DNA of 64,000 bases from Desmodus rotundus (lineage: Eukaryota > Chordata > Mammalia > Chiroptera > Phyllostomidae). The notes beneath the pieces are model-generated. The model saw nothing but the letters and a program-made list of their open reading frames with translations. It was not told the DNA's origin and ran no database searches. The position numbers were made by a program, and so were the translations under genes. Positions 42,095-54,900 of this stretch are shown one piece after another. Each line of letters opens with the position of its first letter. Position 1 is the stretch's first letter. The stretch spans positions 12,639,199 through 12,703,198 of the forward strand of contig NC_071389.1 of the NCBI RefSeq assembly GCF_022682495.2, given 5' to 3'.

Positions 42095-44949
42095 GGCTGT
42101 CACTGCCCCCATTTTACAGATGGAGAAGCAGAAGCGGGAGCAGAGAGAATTCGGTAACTTATGTGAGGTCATGCCACTAACGGGAGAGGGGGGCAGGACT
42201 CCCAGCCAAGCCGTGCGGCTCCGGGGAGCGGGATTTGATCCTGCCTTTTGTGTCCTTTGGCTTCGCGGGGTGAGGAGTGGCAGGGAGGACTCAGGAATGT
42301 CACTGGGCGTCAGTGGTGGAGACCCTGTTATCTTGGGCCTGTGTCCTTGCCCTGGTGGGAACGCCCAGTGGCCTCCACCTGCCCATGCCAGGGCAGGCTG
42401 GCTCCAGGGTCTCCGGGGCCAGCTTGGGTTTGCATGTGGGTGTAACCAGCCTCCTGCTCACTCAGGACATCAGGTTGGGGAACAATGGCAGCAGGCAGGC
42501 GGTACGCCCTGGGGCCATTTGGCTGGGTCAGGGTGAAAGGAGTGCCCTGGGCAGGTCTGGAGGGGTCTGGGATGTACCCCTTCACCCCTCCCCTCCCAGA
42601 GCCCCAGGCCGAGACCTGGGCAGCAGCCGCAGCCTGTTCTCAGGGCATGAGTGGCTACAGTCCCTGGAGGCCTGACTCGGTGCTGCCCATTGTCTGCCCT
42701 GAGCCCTCCTGGGCCACAGGCTGCCCTCCACAGGCCCCCAGACAAAGCTCAGGCTACGGCGGGCTTCTGCAGGCCTGAGGAGCAAGGCAGCCCAGAGAGG
42801 GTCAGACACCAAATTGAAGTTGCGCAGTGAAATGGGCAGAGGAACCCAGCTTCCACCTGCGGCAAAGGATGCTCGCAGCCTCCTGGGTCCAGCCAACCCC
42901 AGTCAGCCAGGCCCTGGGACCAGGGGTGCCGTTGAGAGGCAGGACTCACGGGACCTGGTGTCTGCCTCATGCTGGCACTTCAGCCCCCAACACAACTGCC
43001 TTTCCACCCTCTTAACAACGCGGGAGGTAGGCACTGGCGCTGGCCCCCTTTTACAGGTACAAAAACCAAGAGAGTGACTGGGGTTAGGGTCTGCTGGAGC
43101 TGGTGGTCAGATAAGAGCTGTCTGAGGAGGTCGCATGTGGACCGAGACCAGTTGGAGATGGTGGCCTTGCAGGGAGCTGGAGGGAAACCTGTTCTAGCCA
43201 TAAAGCACGTGCAGCCGGTGGGAATGAGCTTCCTATGTGTGAGGGACAGAAATCAGGTGACTTGTGTGGAGCCTAGAAACGGAGGGGGGGTGGGGGGGAC
43301 AGTGGGTGGCAGGAGGTGGGAGGGGTGGGCAGGAACTGTGATGTGGGGCGCAACAGGGGCCTGCATCTCCTGTCGCCGGGGAAGCCACTGGAGTCGGGAG
43401 ATCAGGCTTATGCTTTGGAAAGATCACCCTGGCTACCCTGCAGAGGAGGGCCCTGTGCGCCGGGAGCAGATGCCGGAGAGCCGTCTGGAGGCCTTTCTGT
43501 TGCCCCGGGTGGAGGTGGTGGCGGCTTGGACCAGCTGAGTGCGCTGGTGGCGGGAAGGGCTGCATTTCACACATGCTCGGAGGCTGAAGTCAGCAGGGCT
43601 GAAGTCAGGAGGTGGGGCACGGAGGAAAGAGCAGAATCAGGGATGCCCCTGAGTTTTTGGCCTGAGTGCCTGGGTATATGAAAGCGCCATTAATGGGTGG
43701 GGGGAGCAGATGTGGGGGGAAAACAGATGGTCTGGATCACGTTAGTTGCGAGGCGGACGTGCTGGCAGGTAGTCGGGGAGAGAAAGCAGCTGAAGTTCAG
43801 GGGCGCAGCCCAGGCTGGAGACAGAAAGATGAGGGTCCTGCTGGTATTTGAAAGTGTCGGGCAAAGAGAAGATATGGTGTGCCCAAGTTCACAGCCAGCC
43901 AGCGGTCAGGGTTTGAGCTGGAGCCTGGCAGACTCTCTCTGCTGCAGCAGGTGTTCGGTCATCTCTGGGAGGTGGGCACAAAGGGGGCTTCGTCCAAAGT
44001 TGGGAGGTGGGGGGGCTACAAGACTGGAGGGCAAGGAGAAGCCCCCTGAGAATGAATTTGGGAACAACTGAGACCCTTCCGGCGTGGGCTTCCCACCCCT
44101 CAGCCGTAGCCGTCCGGCTGCAGGAGCCCTCGCCGAGCATGGAGTCCTGTCCCCAGCCCCTTGTCAGACGGAGAAGCTGAGGCCCCAAGGAGGTCAGGGC
44201 TGGGACCTAGGTCTTCTTCCTGACCTCTTCACTGGTCTCTAAGGTGGGCTCCTGTCTGAACCAGCTCAGGGGCAGAGTGAGAGCGACCTGCCAGTGACGG
44301 TCCTGAAGGGGGCAGGGTTTCTCCTCGGGCCCTCAGATGGAGCTGGGGGCCCAGAGTCTCCCTGCCAGGCCACCCCGCCAGGCAGCGTTTGCCCCATGCC
44401 TGCCACTGCCCCTGTGCAGCCTGTTCCCTGCCTTCAGGACCCCTCTAGGTCCCTGGCAGGGCAGCCTCCAGTGTGGCTTCAGTCGTGGCTCCTGCCCCGT
44501 GATCAGGATCAAGCCCCCCCTGCCCCAGACCACCCAGCGCCAGGGCCTGGCGGAGCCCGGCAGGGCTGGCGGGCAGGGCTCCCAGGCTGGCCAGCCGCGG
44601 TCTGGCTCCGCCCGAGGGGCTGTGGCCTGGGAGCCACTAGCTGTCTCCTCAGGGAAGCGGCTGGGATCTCCAGAACAAACAGAACAAACCGCAGCCTCCC
44701 CCTAACCCCCCAGCCCACCTCTCGCCCCACCCGAGGCGGGGAGCTGCCTTTGGCCGTCTCCACCGACACCCCCCTGCTGTCCTGTCACCACCAGTGGGGA
44801 AGGAGCAGAATGGGGGGCAGGACGGCTGCAGCCACATGTGGATGAAGGGGGCTGCGACTGGGGGCTCAGGTGACACTAGGCACCCCCTCAGAGCCCCTCA
44901 GGAGGGAGGTTTGACTGAGCTGGAGGGGCATGTCTCCTCAGCCTCAGGC

Positions 44950-45200
44950 AGAGAACAAAGCCCTGGAATTGAAAAGATCTGGGTTCAAATCCAGGCTCTG
45001 CTACCTCTGAGCTGAGTGGCCTTGGGCAAGTGATTTCACTTCTCTGTGTTGTGCTATCCCCTTCTGAAAAATGACCCCAACAGCCCCTGCCTCCCCCAGA
45101 GCTGTGGTGAGATAACCTGGCATCCCCTGGATGGAAAGTGTCCCGCTTAGGGCAGGGCTCATAGTAGGTCTACAGGGGGCATCATTCCCTGAACCATCAC
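44950..45200 (+). repeat. MIR SINE copy
   Basis: 'gatctgggttcaaatccagg', 'gagtggccttgggcaagtga' and 'tttcacttctctgtgttgtg', then 'agggctcatagtaggtctac'. Confidence 0.8.
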
Positions 45201-46559
45201 TGGCTCGGTGGGAGCTAGAACCACCCCAGGGGACCCCGGGGCCTGGCAGGGCCAGGCCGGGACAACCTCACTGATTCAGACCAGCTGGGGGATGGGGAGC
45301 ATCTGACTCCACTAAAAGCCACAATTAGAGCCCAATTTCAAGAAATGCTGTGTTAGTTCTTCCCAGGGCAGATGTGATTATAGGCTCAGAGTGGCCCTGT
45401 TACTACAGGGTGACACAGAGGGGCCCCTTCCAGGGCTGGGCGGCATGCCCCACCCGGCTCCCTCATTGTCAAACTGGGGAAACCGAGGCCCTGAGCAGGA
45501 GGGGACGAGCCCCAGCTCACACTGCAGGTTAGACGGCGGCCCGGCTGCTCCGAGCTCTGTCCCCACCGCTTGCTTTTCTCTGCGGCATTTATTACTGGAT
45601 CTAGAAGCTAGAGGCACCTTAAAGGAGCTGATGTTCCTTGGAAAGGAAGGATGGGGGCTGAGCTGGCTGGAGCTCGAGAGGAAGGCACTGGGGCCAGCCA
45701 GAGTGGCCTCAGTGTGGCCCTGGCCATGGAGCCACTGAGGCCGGCTGGCTATTCCCTGCCCAACCCACAGGGGCCTTGAGAGGATACTGACAATAATATT
45801 AATAATAATTCCGATGGCTCCCGCCTCGGGGGCACTCACTGCATGAGGGCACCAGCTCGCCTTCTCACGGAAACCTGTGTCTGTCCCCTGTGGAAAAGGG
45901 GAAACTGAGGTTCTCAGTGGTGAGTGCCCAAGGACAAGCAGGGAGCCAGTGGCGGTGTGGCGCTGGAACAGGTGTGTTCCTGTGGGGACTAGTCCAGCTA
46001 CTGAAGTCCTTGGCGCAGGTCCAGCGGGGGGTCCACTCAGGGAGGGAGGCAGGTGGTGAGTGAGCAAATGAATGAAAAGTCTGTTTAAGGGACTGTGCCC
46101 TTGGCCTCTCCCTAGTCACCCCCTCCCTAGTCACCCCCTCAGGGAGAGCCCTGAGAATACCCACCCTCAGGAAAAGGCCCATCTTACCTCCCCGCAAAAT
46201 AAGTGTCCCCAACTTTCTGGTCCCCAGGAATCCCTCTGGCTGTCCAAACACCTCCCCAGGGAGCACTGAGAACATGACTTGACCTGCCCCCCCACCCCCT
46301 TAGTCCTCACCGGTCTCCCAATGCCAGAAGCCAGAGGCCACCCTGCCCTAGTCCCCACCCACACCTGCACCTGTGCCCAGGCAGAACTCCCAGTTGGAAT
46401 GGGGTCTGGGGTAGGGGTGGGATAGTGAAGAAACTGTCCTCCTCCCTCCATCCCCTCTGCCCCATCCCTCCCCCTCTGCAGGTCACTTTGGGGAGCCCCT
46501 GGGGTGGAGGGAGGACACACTCTCTAGGTTCTGAGGAGCTCGGGAGGTGGGGTGCTGGA

Positions 46560-46571
46560 GCCCCCTGCTGG
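46560..46571 (-). promoter_or_regulatory. CTCF-like motif, minus-strand orientation
   Basis: 'gccccctgctgg' reads as CCAGCAGGGGGC on the minus strand, fitting the 12-base CTCF core. Confidence 0.4.
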
Positions 46572-46950
46572 CCACGTGCCCCCCCACCGCTGTAGGGAGG
46601 GGTAGGAAGGTTCTCCATTCATTCATGACATACTTACAAAGTCCCTACTATGCGCCAGACCCTGGGCGAGGCATGGGGTCTCAGCAGAGGACACACAGGG
46701 GCCCCCCCCCTCCTGATGTCTGTGGTTCCACTGAGGAGGCAACAGAGGACTAGGTGTCAATACCCCTTCCTGCTCCCAGGGACTGTCCCCGTCCCCGTCC
46801 CCAGAAAACTGAAAGCTCCCTGTGCCTCCCCCTTCAGACCAATGTCCCCAGGGTGCGGTGGTGACAGCCCCACCAGGCTGAGGCTCCAGCTTCTAGAAAC
46901 CCTGACGTTTCCTGACCAACCTCTCCACTCACTGAAGAGCCTCCCTAGAC

Positions 46951-47139
46951 AGGGCTGCCAGATAAAATATAGGGTGCCTGGTGAGACCGGGGTTTCAGAT
47001 AAACAAGGAATAATTTTTAGTTTAAGTATGTCCCAAATATTACATGAGGTATACTTAAACTAAAAATTATTCCTTGTTTATCTGAAATTCAAGTCTAACT
47101 GGGCTCCATGTGTTTCTACTTGCTAAATCTGGCAACCCT
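46951..47139. mobile_element. Palindromic DNA-transposon MITE (MER53-like) with perfect 37-bp inner arms
   Basis: Ends are the inverted pair 'agggctgccag' and 'ctggcaaccct'. Inner arms 46,993-47,029 and 47,051-47,087 are exact reverse complements over 37 bp and enclose a 21-base loop; the outer arms have diverged. Family assignment to MER53 is from memory of its palindromic structure. Confidence 0.7.
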
Positions 47140-50046
47140 ACCCAGGAGCTCATTCCTTCCTCGGTCACCTGGCCTGACCAGATGGCCCAGGTCGTGCCTG
47201 GACATGGCCCCTGCCTGCTCAGCTGTAGCTCCTGTCGGCCCCCAGAACTGCTGTCCTCCCACCCCTGTCCTACCTGCAACCCTAGCTCCCAGGGGGACCC
47301 CCACCCCTACCTGGCTTGCACAATCCAGCCTGTGGACCATCAGGAATGCTTCGGGCCTACTGCATGATGGACCCAGAGAGAGGGGGACAGAGACACAGCT
47401 ACAGAGAGGGACAGGGTGCGTCAGAGACTGAGAAAGGCAGAGACACAGAGGTAAAGGGACATAGGGAGTGAGTAGATGGGGACAGTGGGAGACAGAGAGC
47501 CTAAGGAACCCACCATGGTTTGCTCCAAGTGGACTGGGGCAGAGGCTGGGCCCTGGGCTCTGGGTCCCAGGGCCCTGGGCCTTGGGAGGCAGCTTGGGGT
47601 CTCCTGCACTGGTGGTCAGGGGTGGGTGTCCTCCCCTTGCCCTGCCTCCCAGGGACAAACACAAGGACATTCACAGCTTCCCAGAAGGGCCCATGGGAAG
47701 CCAGAGTGGCTTTTAAAATTAGCTTTGCTAACCAGATCTGGTTATTTCAGGAGGCTCCGTCCCTGACTGTCCCCTTGGCAGGGCGGGTGCAGGGAGGGAC
47801 CTCCACATTCCAGGGTCCCTGGTTAAGCACCCCTGTGGCCTGAGCAGCAGAGAACGTCCAGGTCCCAGTCCTCTGGCGCTGGGCGGGCCTCCGCCTGTGG
47901 CTGTCTCTTTGGCAATGTGGCCCCAGGGTTAGCCATGGATGTCCAGGGACAACCCAGCTGCTGGGGGACAGGAGAGGACCCCTCCTGCTGGGCATGGGTT
48001 CCATGCCAGGTGCTTTAGAGGCCATGACAGTCTCTTCACAGTAACAGGTAGAGCTCTGTCCCCATTTCACAGGTGAGGAAACCGAGACCTGGAGGCACAG
48101 GTTCCGGCTCTAGGGCAAGGGGGTGGGGATGCCAGGTTAGCCGAGTACCCAAGTCCCTCCACGGGGGGCCTCCTGCCTCCTGCGTCCAGAGAAACCTCTG
48201 GCTGCCGTTTCCACCACCAGAGTTATTTCTAAGCAGAGGCCAGCACTTCCCGGAACCCGGTGCCCCCCGCCCAGGCCCTAATTTCAGCCTCGGAGTGGTG
48301 TCCTGACTCACCCTCCCCACCTCAGAACCAGGGTGAGCACGGAGCTGGCCTGAGCACAAGAGAAACAGCCCCGGACACTTGGATCCCAGAGGCCAGGCTC
48401 GTCCTCAGCAACCCCCCCAGCCCCACCTCGGAGCCCAGGGGAGGGGTGGGGGCCCATGTAAAACCCAGCCCAGAGGCCTGCAGACAGGGACTGGCATGAC
48501 CTTGGCCAAAGGCAGGTTCTGCTCGCCAAGCTGCCCCTCGTCCGCCACCACAGACCCCAGAGCTCTGGTTCAGCTGTAGGTCAGAGCCGTGGGGTGTGGC
48601 GCAGAGTCAAGTGAGGGGATCCAAGTGGGGGTGCACGACCTCTTTTATAACAGGACCATTCACACACTACCCCCGCTCCCTCCGCCCCCAGTAAAATCGG
48701 GAAGCAGCTGACAGTTGTCCATCCCCAAAGCCTCAGGTCAGTGGTCTGTGCCCGGCGGCACGAGGCACCCCGTCCTCCACGCTGAGCACTGACCCTACGC
48801 CCCCTGATGTGGGTTATGGATGTGGTTCTCACTCGCGCTGGTCACCACCACCAACCCCAACACACACACCGCTTTTGGAGCCCGCCGTGGGCCAGGGCTG
48901 CAGCAGGAATGTTAGGAAGCGCCACCTCACTGAGTCCTCACACCTGGGAGCAAGGTCAGGGCTGCTAGCATTCCCACTGCACAGATGAGGACCCTGAGGC
49001 CCAGGGCCAAGGTAACAGAGCTAGGAAGGGAAGACACAGAGTTCTGAGGAGCCAGGACCCAGGAAGGGGCATGCGGGTTAGAGAATGGGGGTGAGGTTGA
49101 GCAGGGGAGGGCACCGGGGTCAGGAGGGGACTTGCTGAGCCCAGGGCCGCCTAGAGCCAAGCTCGGCTGGGTGGGGCTGGCGTTTGGATGTGAGTCATCA
49201 TCCCTGGGTGGTCCCAGACATCTGAGGGTCAGAGAAGGTCCCCGTCAGGAAATTCATGGCAGCCCCTGGGTTGCACTGAGCATCCTCCCGGGGACGGTGT
49301 GGGGGCTGGTGGCAGGGAGCGGGTAGGGTGGCTGCAAAGCGGTCAGAAGACCAGGGCACGGCTGATCCCACTGGCGCCCAATTCTGTGCCTACCGCCAAG
49401 CCCAACATCCTCCAGCTCTCCTCAACCTGCTCCTCCTCCCAGGCTCCTACTGCAGAGAACCGCCCCCCACTCGCCCAGTACCCAGGCTGGACCCTGAGAG
49501 CCTCCTGGACTCCTCCCTCAGCCCCTTGTTCCATCAGGCCCTCATCCAGAGGCTCAGGCCTCCTAACACCTTCTGGGGGCCTCCTGGCCACCCCCTGGCC
49601 CCAACAACAGCTTCCGTGGTCCTCCCCTCCCTGCCCTAACACTGCCCTGCCAATCACCAGGGCACTCCGTTTGAAATCCTCCATGCCTCCGTTGCTCTCA
49701 GCATAAAGCCCTAGCCCCTTGGTCTGGCATTGAAGGCCCTGTGGCCTCGGGCCTCATCTCTGTCTCCCTGTCCCCAAAGTCATCACCATCTCATCACTCA
49801 CAACTGTTTGCCACCTTCCCAATTCCCCTCTGTATCTTCGCATCTGCGGTCCCCTCCCCCAGGGACACTTTCTGAAATGCTTGGGCATCACTGTTCTGGT
49901 CTTCCCCACGCCTCCCTCACCTCACCCAGGCTCGGCCCCCTCCTCCTGCACACCACCTGTCCCTCGTTATAGTAACTGCCCTGCACTGTGAGCTCCTCCC
50001 AAGCCGGTGGGACTCAGCCCCAACTGTTCCAGTAAGCGATCCTTCA

Positions 50047-50060
50047 CTGCCCCCTGGTGG
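50047..50060 (-). promoter_or_regulatory. Canonical CTCF motif, minus-strand orientation
   Basis: Minus-strand reading CCACCAGGGGGCAG fits CCASYAGRKGGCRS at all 14 positions. It sits about 430 bp beyond the RAP1GAP polyadenylation site, between the two converging genes. Confidence 0.6.
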
Positions 50061-50494
50061 CCACATAGGGGAAATCTTGGGCTTCACCGAGCCTGAGAAG
50101 TGGGAGCGCCCACTGTGTGCCAGACACAAAACAACCCCCTGGGAGACGAACCCTTGCTCCCATTTTACAAAAGTGGAAACTGCAACTCAGAGAAGCTAGT
50201 AAGTTTCCCACTACCACGTAGTGGATGGTGCCAGGACTCCAACCTGGGCCGGCCAGATTCAAAGCCACCTTCTTCCCCTGTGGAGAAGGGGAAGGGGTGA
50301 GGGGAAGGGCAGCACCGCAGGAGGAAGCCATGGCTGGTGCTTAGAGCCTGTGGTTTGGCCTTGGAGGTGCCCAGACCCAGCAACTCTGACCGGTGGGGCA
50401 GGGGAGACAGGACCCCCTCTACACTGGTACCAACAAGACCTGTCTAGGGTGGATCTGGGCAGGGTTCACGCAGAGCCACGTCCAACTCGGGATA

Positions 50495-51521
50495 CAATAG
50501 CGATAAATAGAATTTATTTTGTACAACTGTTACCAACGTACACATGGCCACGGGGGCTTCCCAAATGGGTGTTGGGGTGGGAAGGCTGGCCTTCGGCGTG
50601 GCGCCTAAAAAGTGTGGACAGACACACACAAGGAGGTGGACTCACAGCAGCTGTGCCTGGCTGCCCCCTCCATGGGAGCGGGGGCGCAAAGGCCAGGCCT
50701 GTAACTCTAGGCCAGCAGAGACCTGTCAGCCTGGAGTGCCCAGAATATGGGATGGCAGGGGCGAAGCTGAGGAGCCAGGTAGGTCCACCTCCCTCCCACA
50801 AGGGGGTCACTTGTCTGTCACATGGAGGCAGTGGACAGGGCATTGGCAGATCTGTGGTAGAGCTTGAGGGCCCAGGAGGGGCAATAGGCATAGCCAGTTC
50901 CCTGCCCCTCAGCCCACCTGGGGCCCCAGGGACCCTAATAAGCAGGGTAGGGTGGTGGGAAGCCCCTGGAAGGACAGTCCCCCATTCTGGGGCAGGTGTA
51001 TGGAATCACAGTCGTCAGTGACCTCTGAAATAATCTTGTCCATTTGTAGCTGAGGCACCCAGAGAGGGAGAGTGACTTGCCCAGAGTCACACAGCGGAAC
51101 CCAGATTGGAAGCCAGGACTCAGGACTCCCAAGCTAGTGCTCATTCACATCTCACCCTGTTGCCTGTCGCTGGTACGCACTGAGACAGCTCAGCACGCCC
51201 CATCTTGCCCCCCAAGTCTAGAGGGGCATTAAGGTGTGAAGGAGGGCCCAGGTGGGAGCAAGCCAGGCCTGCAGTCTTGCTGCAACTGACCACCCCCTGC
51301 ACCAGCCTGACCCCCCAGCCTGGCGAGGGGAGGGTGATGCCAGCAGCTTCCCGCTCCCAGGTCTGGATGGCTCTGCCCTGCAGAGACAGCCCAGATGGTG
51401 GACCGAGGGGAGGGTTGGGGAGACAGGGGGCAGCCCACAGGCTGGCGGTGGCCTTGGGGGCAGAGGTCCCATCTGCCTGGACCTGACACAGCGTCTTCAC
51501 TTTGTGCTTCTTCGGCCTCAT
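50495..51521 (-). other. RAP1GAP: RAP1GAP terminal 3'UTR exon
   Basis: Minus-strand acceptor 'catcctgcag' precedes 'atgaggccgaagaag'; the exon runs to the polyadenylation site about 1 kb away. The stop codon lies one exon upstream, so this exon is untranslated. A reversed-MIR segment is present around 51,005-51,130 ('gagagtgacttgcccagagt'). Confidence 0.75.
50513..50518 (-). terminator. RAP1GAP: RAP1GAP polyadenylation signal (AATAAA)
   Basis: Minus-strand 'caaaataaattctattt'. It is the only canonical signal near the end of the inferred terminal exon; cleavage is expected at about 50,490-50,500. Confidence 0.8.
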
Positions 51522-51932
51522 CTGCAGGATGCAGGGAGATGGAGACACCGTGAAGCGGGGAGGCAGGGCCCGCCTTTGGAGTTCCAGGCTCTGGGTCTTT
51601 CCCTCCCACTGGGAATCCCCCAGACCCCTCCATCCCAGCAGTTCTCAAATCCCTCTCAGGCTCCCACCAAACCCTCCCAGCGACCCGTGGGTAGAGGTGA
51701 GGCAGCGTTTATTTGCCCCATTGTACCGACAAGGAAACCGAGGCCCAGAGAGGGGCCCATGACCTGCCCAAGTCACCCAGTATCTGAGTAGCAGAGGATT
51801 TGAGCCCAGATATAAAACTCTCAGCCCAGAGAGGGGACAGAGGAACAGGAAGGAGTTGGCCCACCCCCCTGCCCACGCCCACCCTCCCCCAACCAAACAA
51901 GGGCTGAGGGCTGGGTCTGACCTGTCAGTCAC

Positions 51933-51959
51933 CTTCCGAGGGCAGCCTGGCTAACAGCC
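51933..51959 (-). CDS. RAP1GAP: RAP1GAP last coding exon, 27 nt, two codons plus stop
   Basis: Acceptor 'attctctgtgcag' then GGC TGT TAG (coding 51,951-51,959) and 18 nt of 3'UTR before a donor gaag|gtgact. The Gly-Cys ending matches the known RAP1GAP C-terminus. The stop is only 18 nt from the last junction, so nonsense-mediated decay is not expected. Confidence 0.85.
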
Positions 51960-54900
51960 CTGCACAGAGAATGGCGACGAGGCAGAGGACAAGACAGATG
52001 ATGACGTGAGCAGAAGACACAGGCAAGCAGAAGTCACTGGCTGTGCCCAGCACAGATGAGCCCAACCCTTCCTGGCCTAGGGGACCCCTGGACCACTGTG
52101 GCTGCACGTACCAGCTGGGGTGTGTGGTGCTCAGCCCCTTCCAGCTGGATCTTGATCTCTGGACATGCAGGGTCCCCCAACTTGCTGGCGTCTGGATGGG
52201 GTGACCGTGAGGGGCCTGGGGAGGGGGGCAGGAGAGAGCCACCTCACTGGCCGCGGGGAGGCACCAGGGAGGCGGGCACGGATGGGCGGTTGGCACTGGT
52301 TGGTGCTCCCCAAACCCGCCACATTCCTCCCCCAGGGCACCCCACCCTGACTCCCCCTTTGCCTCCCCATCATCCTCTAAGACCCTTCGAGAAGACACCA
52401 GCCCTCCGAGCCACCCGATCATCTTAGACTGAATGACGAACCACCCACTGTCCCCTGTCACATACCCACCACCTGGGGCATGAGAAGTGGTTTCACCCCT
52501 CTGTGCCCAACCCTGCCCCCTCCTGCCATTAGAAGGCCCTGCTTGGGGAGCAGCTGCTCCTGGCCTAGTACCTGGGGAGCTGCCCCCACTCGTGGTGCTG
52601 ACGCTGTCCTCCAGCCACGTGCTATAGATGAAGGAGTCCCGCTTGTGGGGGGTCCCTGAGGACGAGATGCTCTCCTGGAGAGGGAGGAGAGGAAGACGGA
52701 GGTTAGCCTCGTTCCTGGCACTGGCTTGGCTCCCCTCTCTCTCCAGCCACCTCTGCCCTGCTTCAATCCCCGACCTCCGATCTTTGCCGCCCTGCAGAGA
52801 GGATGGGGGTCGGCAATGTCTGCTCCAGGGAGACCGCAGGGGGACAGAGTGGGAACAGGCACACACCACACACTCCCATTCATTCATCCAGCATTCACTG
52901 ACGTTCTCCTGGGCCAAGCCACCGAGAGACATCAGGCACGGTCCCTGCCCTCCGAGACCCCGAAGGCTAGGAGGCGACACAGGCTGTGACGAGACTATTG
53001 TGATTATAGACTCCAGGCCCCATCAGGCACGGCCTGGTCTGCACTGCCCCCGCTGCGCCTGCAGCGCCTGGGAGAGGACCTGGCAAGGACCAGGTGTCCA
53101 CTGAAGGTGTGTTGAAGGGAGAACGACAAAAGGGTGCAAAGGGCAGAGCCCAGGGCTCTGTGAGCACAGAGAGGGATCCCTAACCTGCCCTGGGACTATC
53201 AGGAAAGGCTTACAACAGGACATGGTGTGAGCCTGAGCCAAGAAGGGTGAGTAGGACCCAATCAGGCAGAGAAAACAGCATGTGCCAAGGGCCAGGGTGG
53301 AGTGAGCCTGGTACGCTCGGGGGGACTGACTGCAAAGGTGTGCAGAATGGCTGAAGTGGCAAGAGGCGAGGCTGAGGAGGGAGGGAAGGAGGAAGAGACC
53401 GGATCTGCCAAGGTCTCAGGGCTTGGGCCCTCTGTGGGGGGCACTGGGGAGCACAGAAGGCTTCAGCTTAGGGGAAAGTTAGTCTGCATTATTCCTCTGG
53501 GCTGGGTCCCCTGATCACGTGTGACACGCACCCAGGCTCAGGCTTCCACCCAAAGCGGCTCCAGGCACCAAAGAGCCCCCATCCCAGCCTGTTGCAGAGC
53601 ACTCCCACCCTGGGGCCTCTCACCAGGCCGGTATCGTCCCCGTCCACACCCTCAGTTTCCTCCACCACGCTGGCGAAGCTGCTGGCACTGGACGAGGAGC
53701 GGGAGAAGTCCTTCAGCACTTCTGCTCTCTGGGCTGCTGTCTCCACTCTGCCACAGACGGCATCCCGTCAGCCAGCATCTCTTCAGCCGGCACCCGCTTG
53801 GGGCCCTTCCTGGGCCCACGGCCCTGCCCTCTGCCCTCCCAGCCCAGGGAGCCTGCTCCTGCCACTGTCCTTCCTGAAATGTGGATCTGGTCATGTCCCC
53901 ACCTGCTCAAAACCATCTCGGGGCTCTCCAGGTGAAGTCCAATTTCTTTGGCTTTGTCTCAATAACTGTTAATAATATTAATCATCTAGTGCACATTTGC
54001 CCTGTGCCAGGCACTGTTCTAAGTGCTTTTACCCGAATTATCTCATTGCTACCATTATTAGACCCACCTGACAGGTAAGGAGACACCAAGGCACAGAGGG
54101 GCAGGCACACAGCCCCTAGTCAGCCAGCCGTAGGTGGGGGGACAGACAGGACTGGGCCTTCCAATGCCACAGGCTGCTCTCTCAGCCCTCTCACTACTTT
54201 GCTCCATGCTCAGGCCCTTGTGTCTCCTGCCAGGAGTCTTACTCTTTCTCTCAAGTCCCAAAAAGCAAACTCATCTTTCAAATATCAGCCAAGGGCCCCT
54301 ACTCAGGGAGGCCCTCCCCGATTCTTCCTCCCATGGTAGGGTGACCTCCCCGCTCTGGGTCCTTCATGCCTTGTCTCTGGTTGTCCCTGTCACCCCCTCC
54401 TGCTTCCCTGTCCACCAGTCTGACTCTTCATGCCGGGCTGGATCCTCATGATGCCCCCAGAGCCAGCACAGAGGTGCTCAGCCAACAGCACTGAAGGGGG
54501 CAGGGCAGCCTGCTTGCCCACCTCCCTGCTTCCATTCCTGCCCCAGCCCCTTCATGTGGGCCTGGCCCCTCACTCACTCAGCTCTAATGCACTACCCTTC
54601 TCCCATCCTTCAAGCATGCCTCAGGGCCTTTGCACTGGCTGTACTTCTTACCTGGAACCCTCTTCCCTGGAACCCTCTTCCCTCTGAAGGGCTGACTACT
54701 CACTCAGCTCTCAATTCAAACCTCACCCCTCTGTTGATGCCTTCACTGAGCACCCACCTAACTCCCCCTATCCTCCCACCCAGCTGTTCTTCATCACATC
54801 CCTGCTTTGTTTTCCTCTGACAATAACTGCCTGGAAATAGCTTATCACGGTGATGTGATAACCCTGGGTTATTGCCCCATGTATGCCCCGGTCACCCCTG

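Larger units (their letters stand above)
37960..50490. other. Intergenic region between converging ALPL and RAP1GAP
   Basis: About 12.5 kb with no recognisable gene. It holds MIR copies, a MER20-like element, an unclassified repeat as an inverted pair, fragments of a second old repeat at about 40,770-40,930 and 43,380-43,830 ('ggaaagatcaccctggctac'), a palindromic MITE at 46.95-47.14 kb and two CTCF-type motifs. Open frames here lack coding composition. Confidence 0.7.

Noticed and set aside
51925..52980. 351-codon minus-strand open frame ending in a hydrophobic, tail-anchor-like segment
   Set aside because: It merges pieces of introns and out-of-phase exon sequence. The hydrophobic end is the polypyrimidine tract before the last coding exon read as protein; the true frame there is Gly-Cys-stop.
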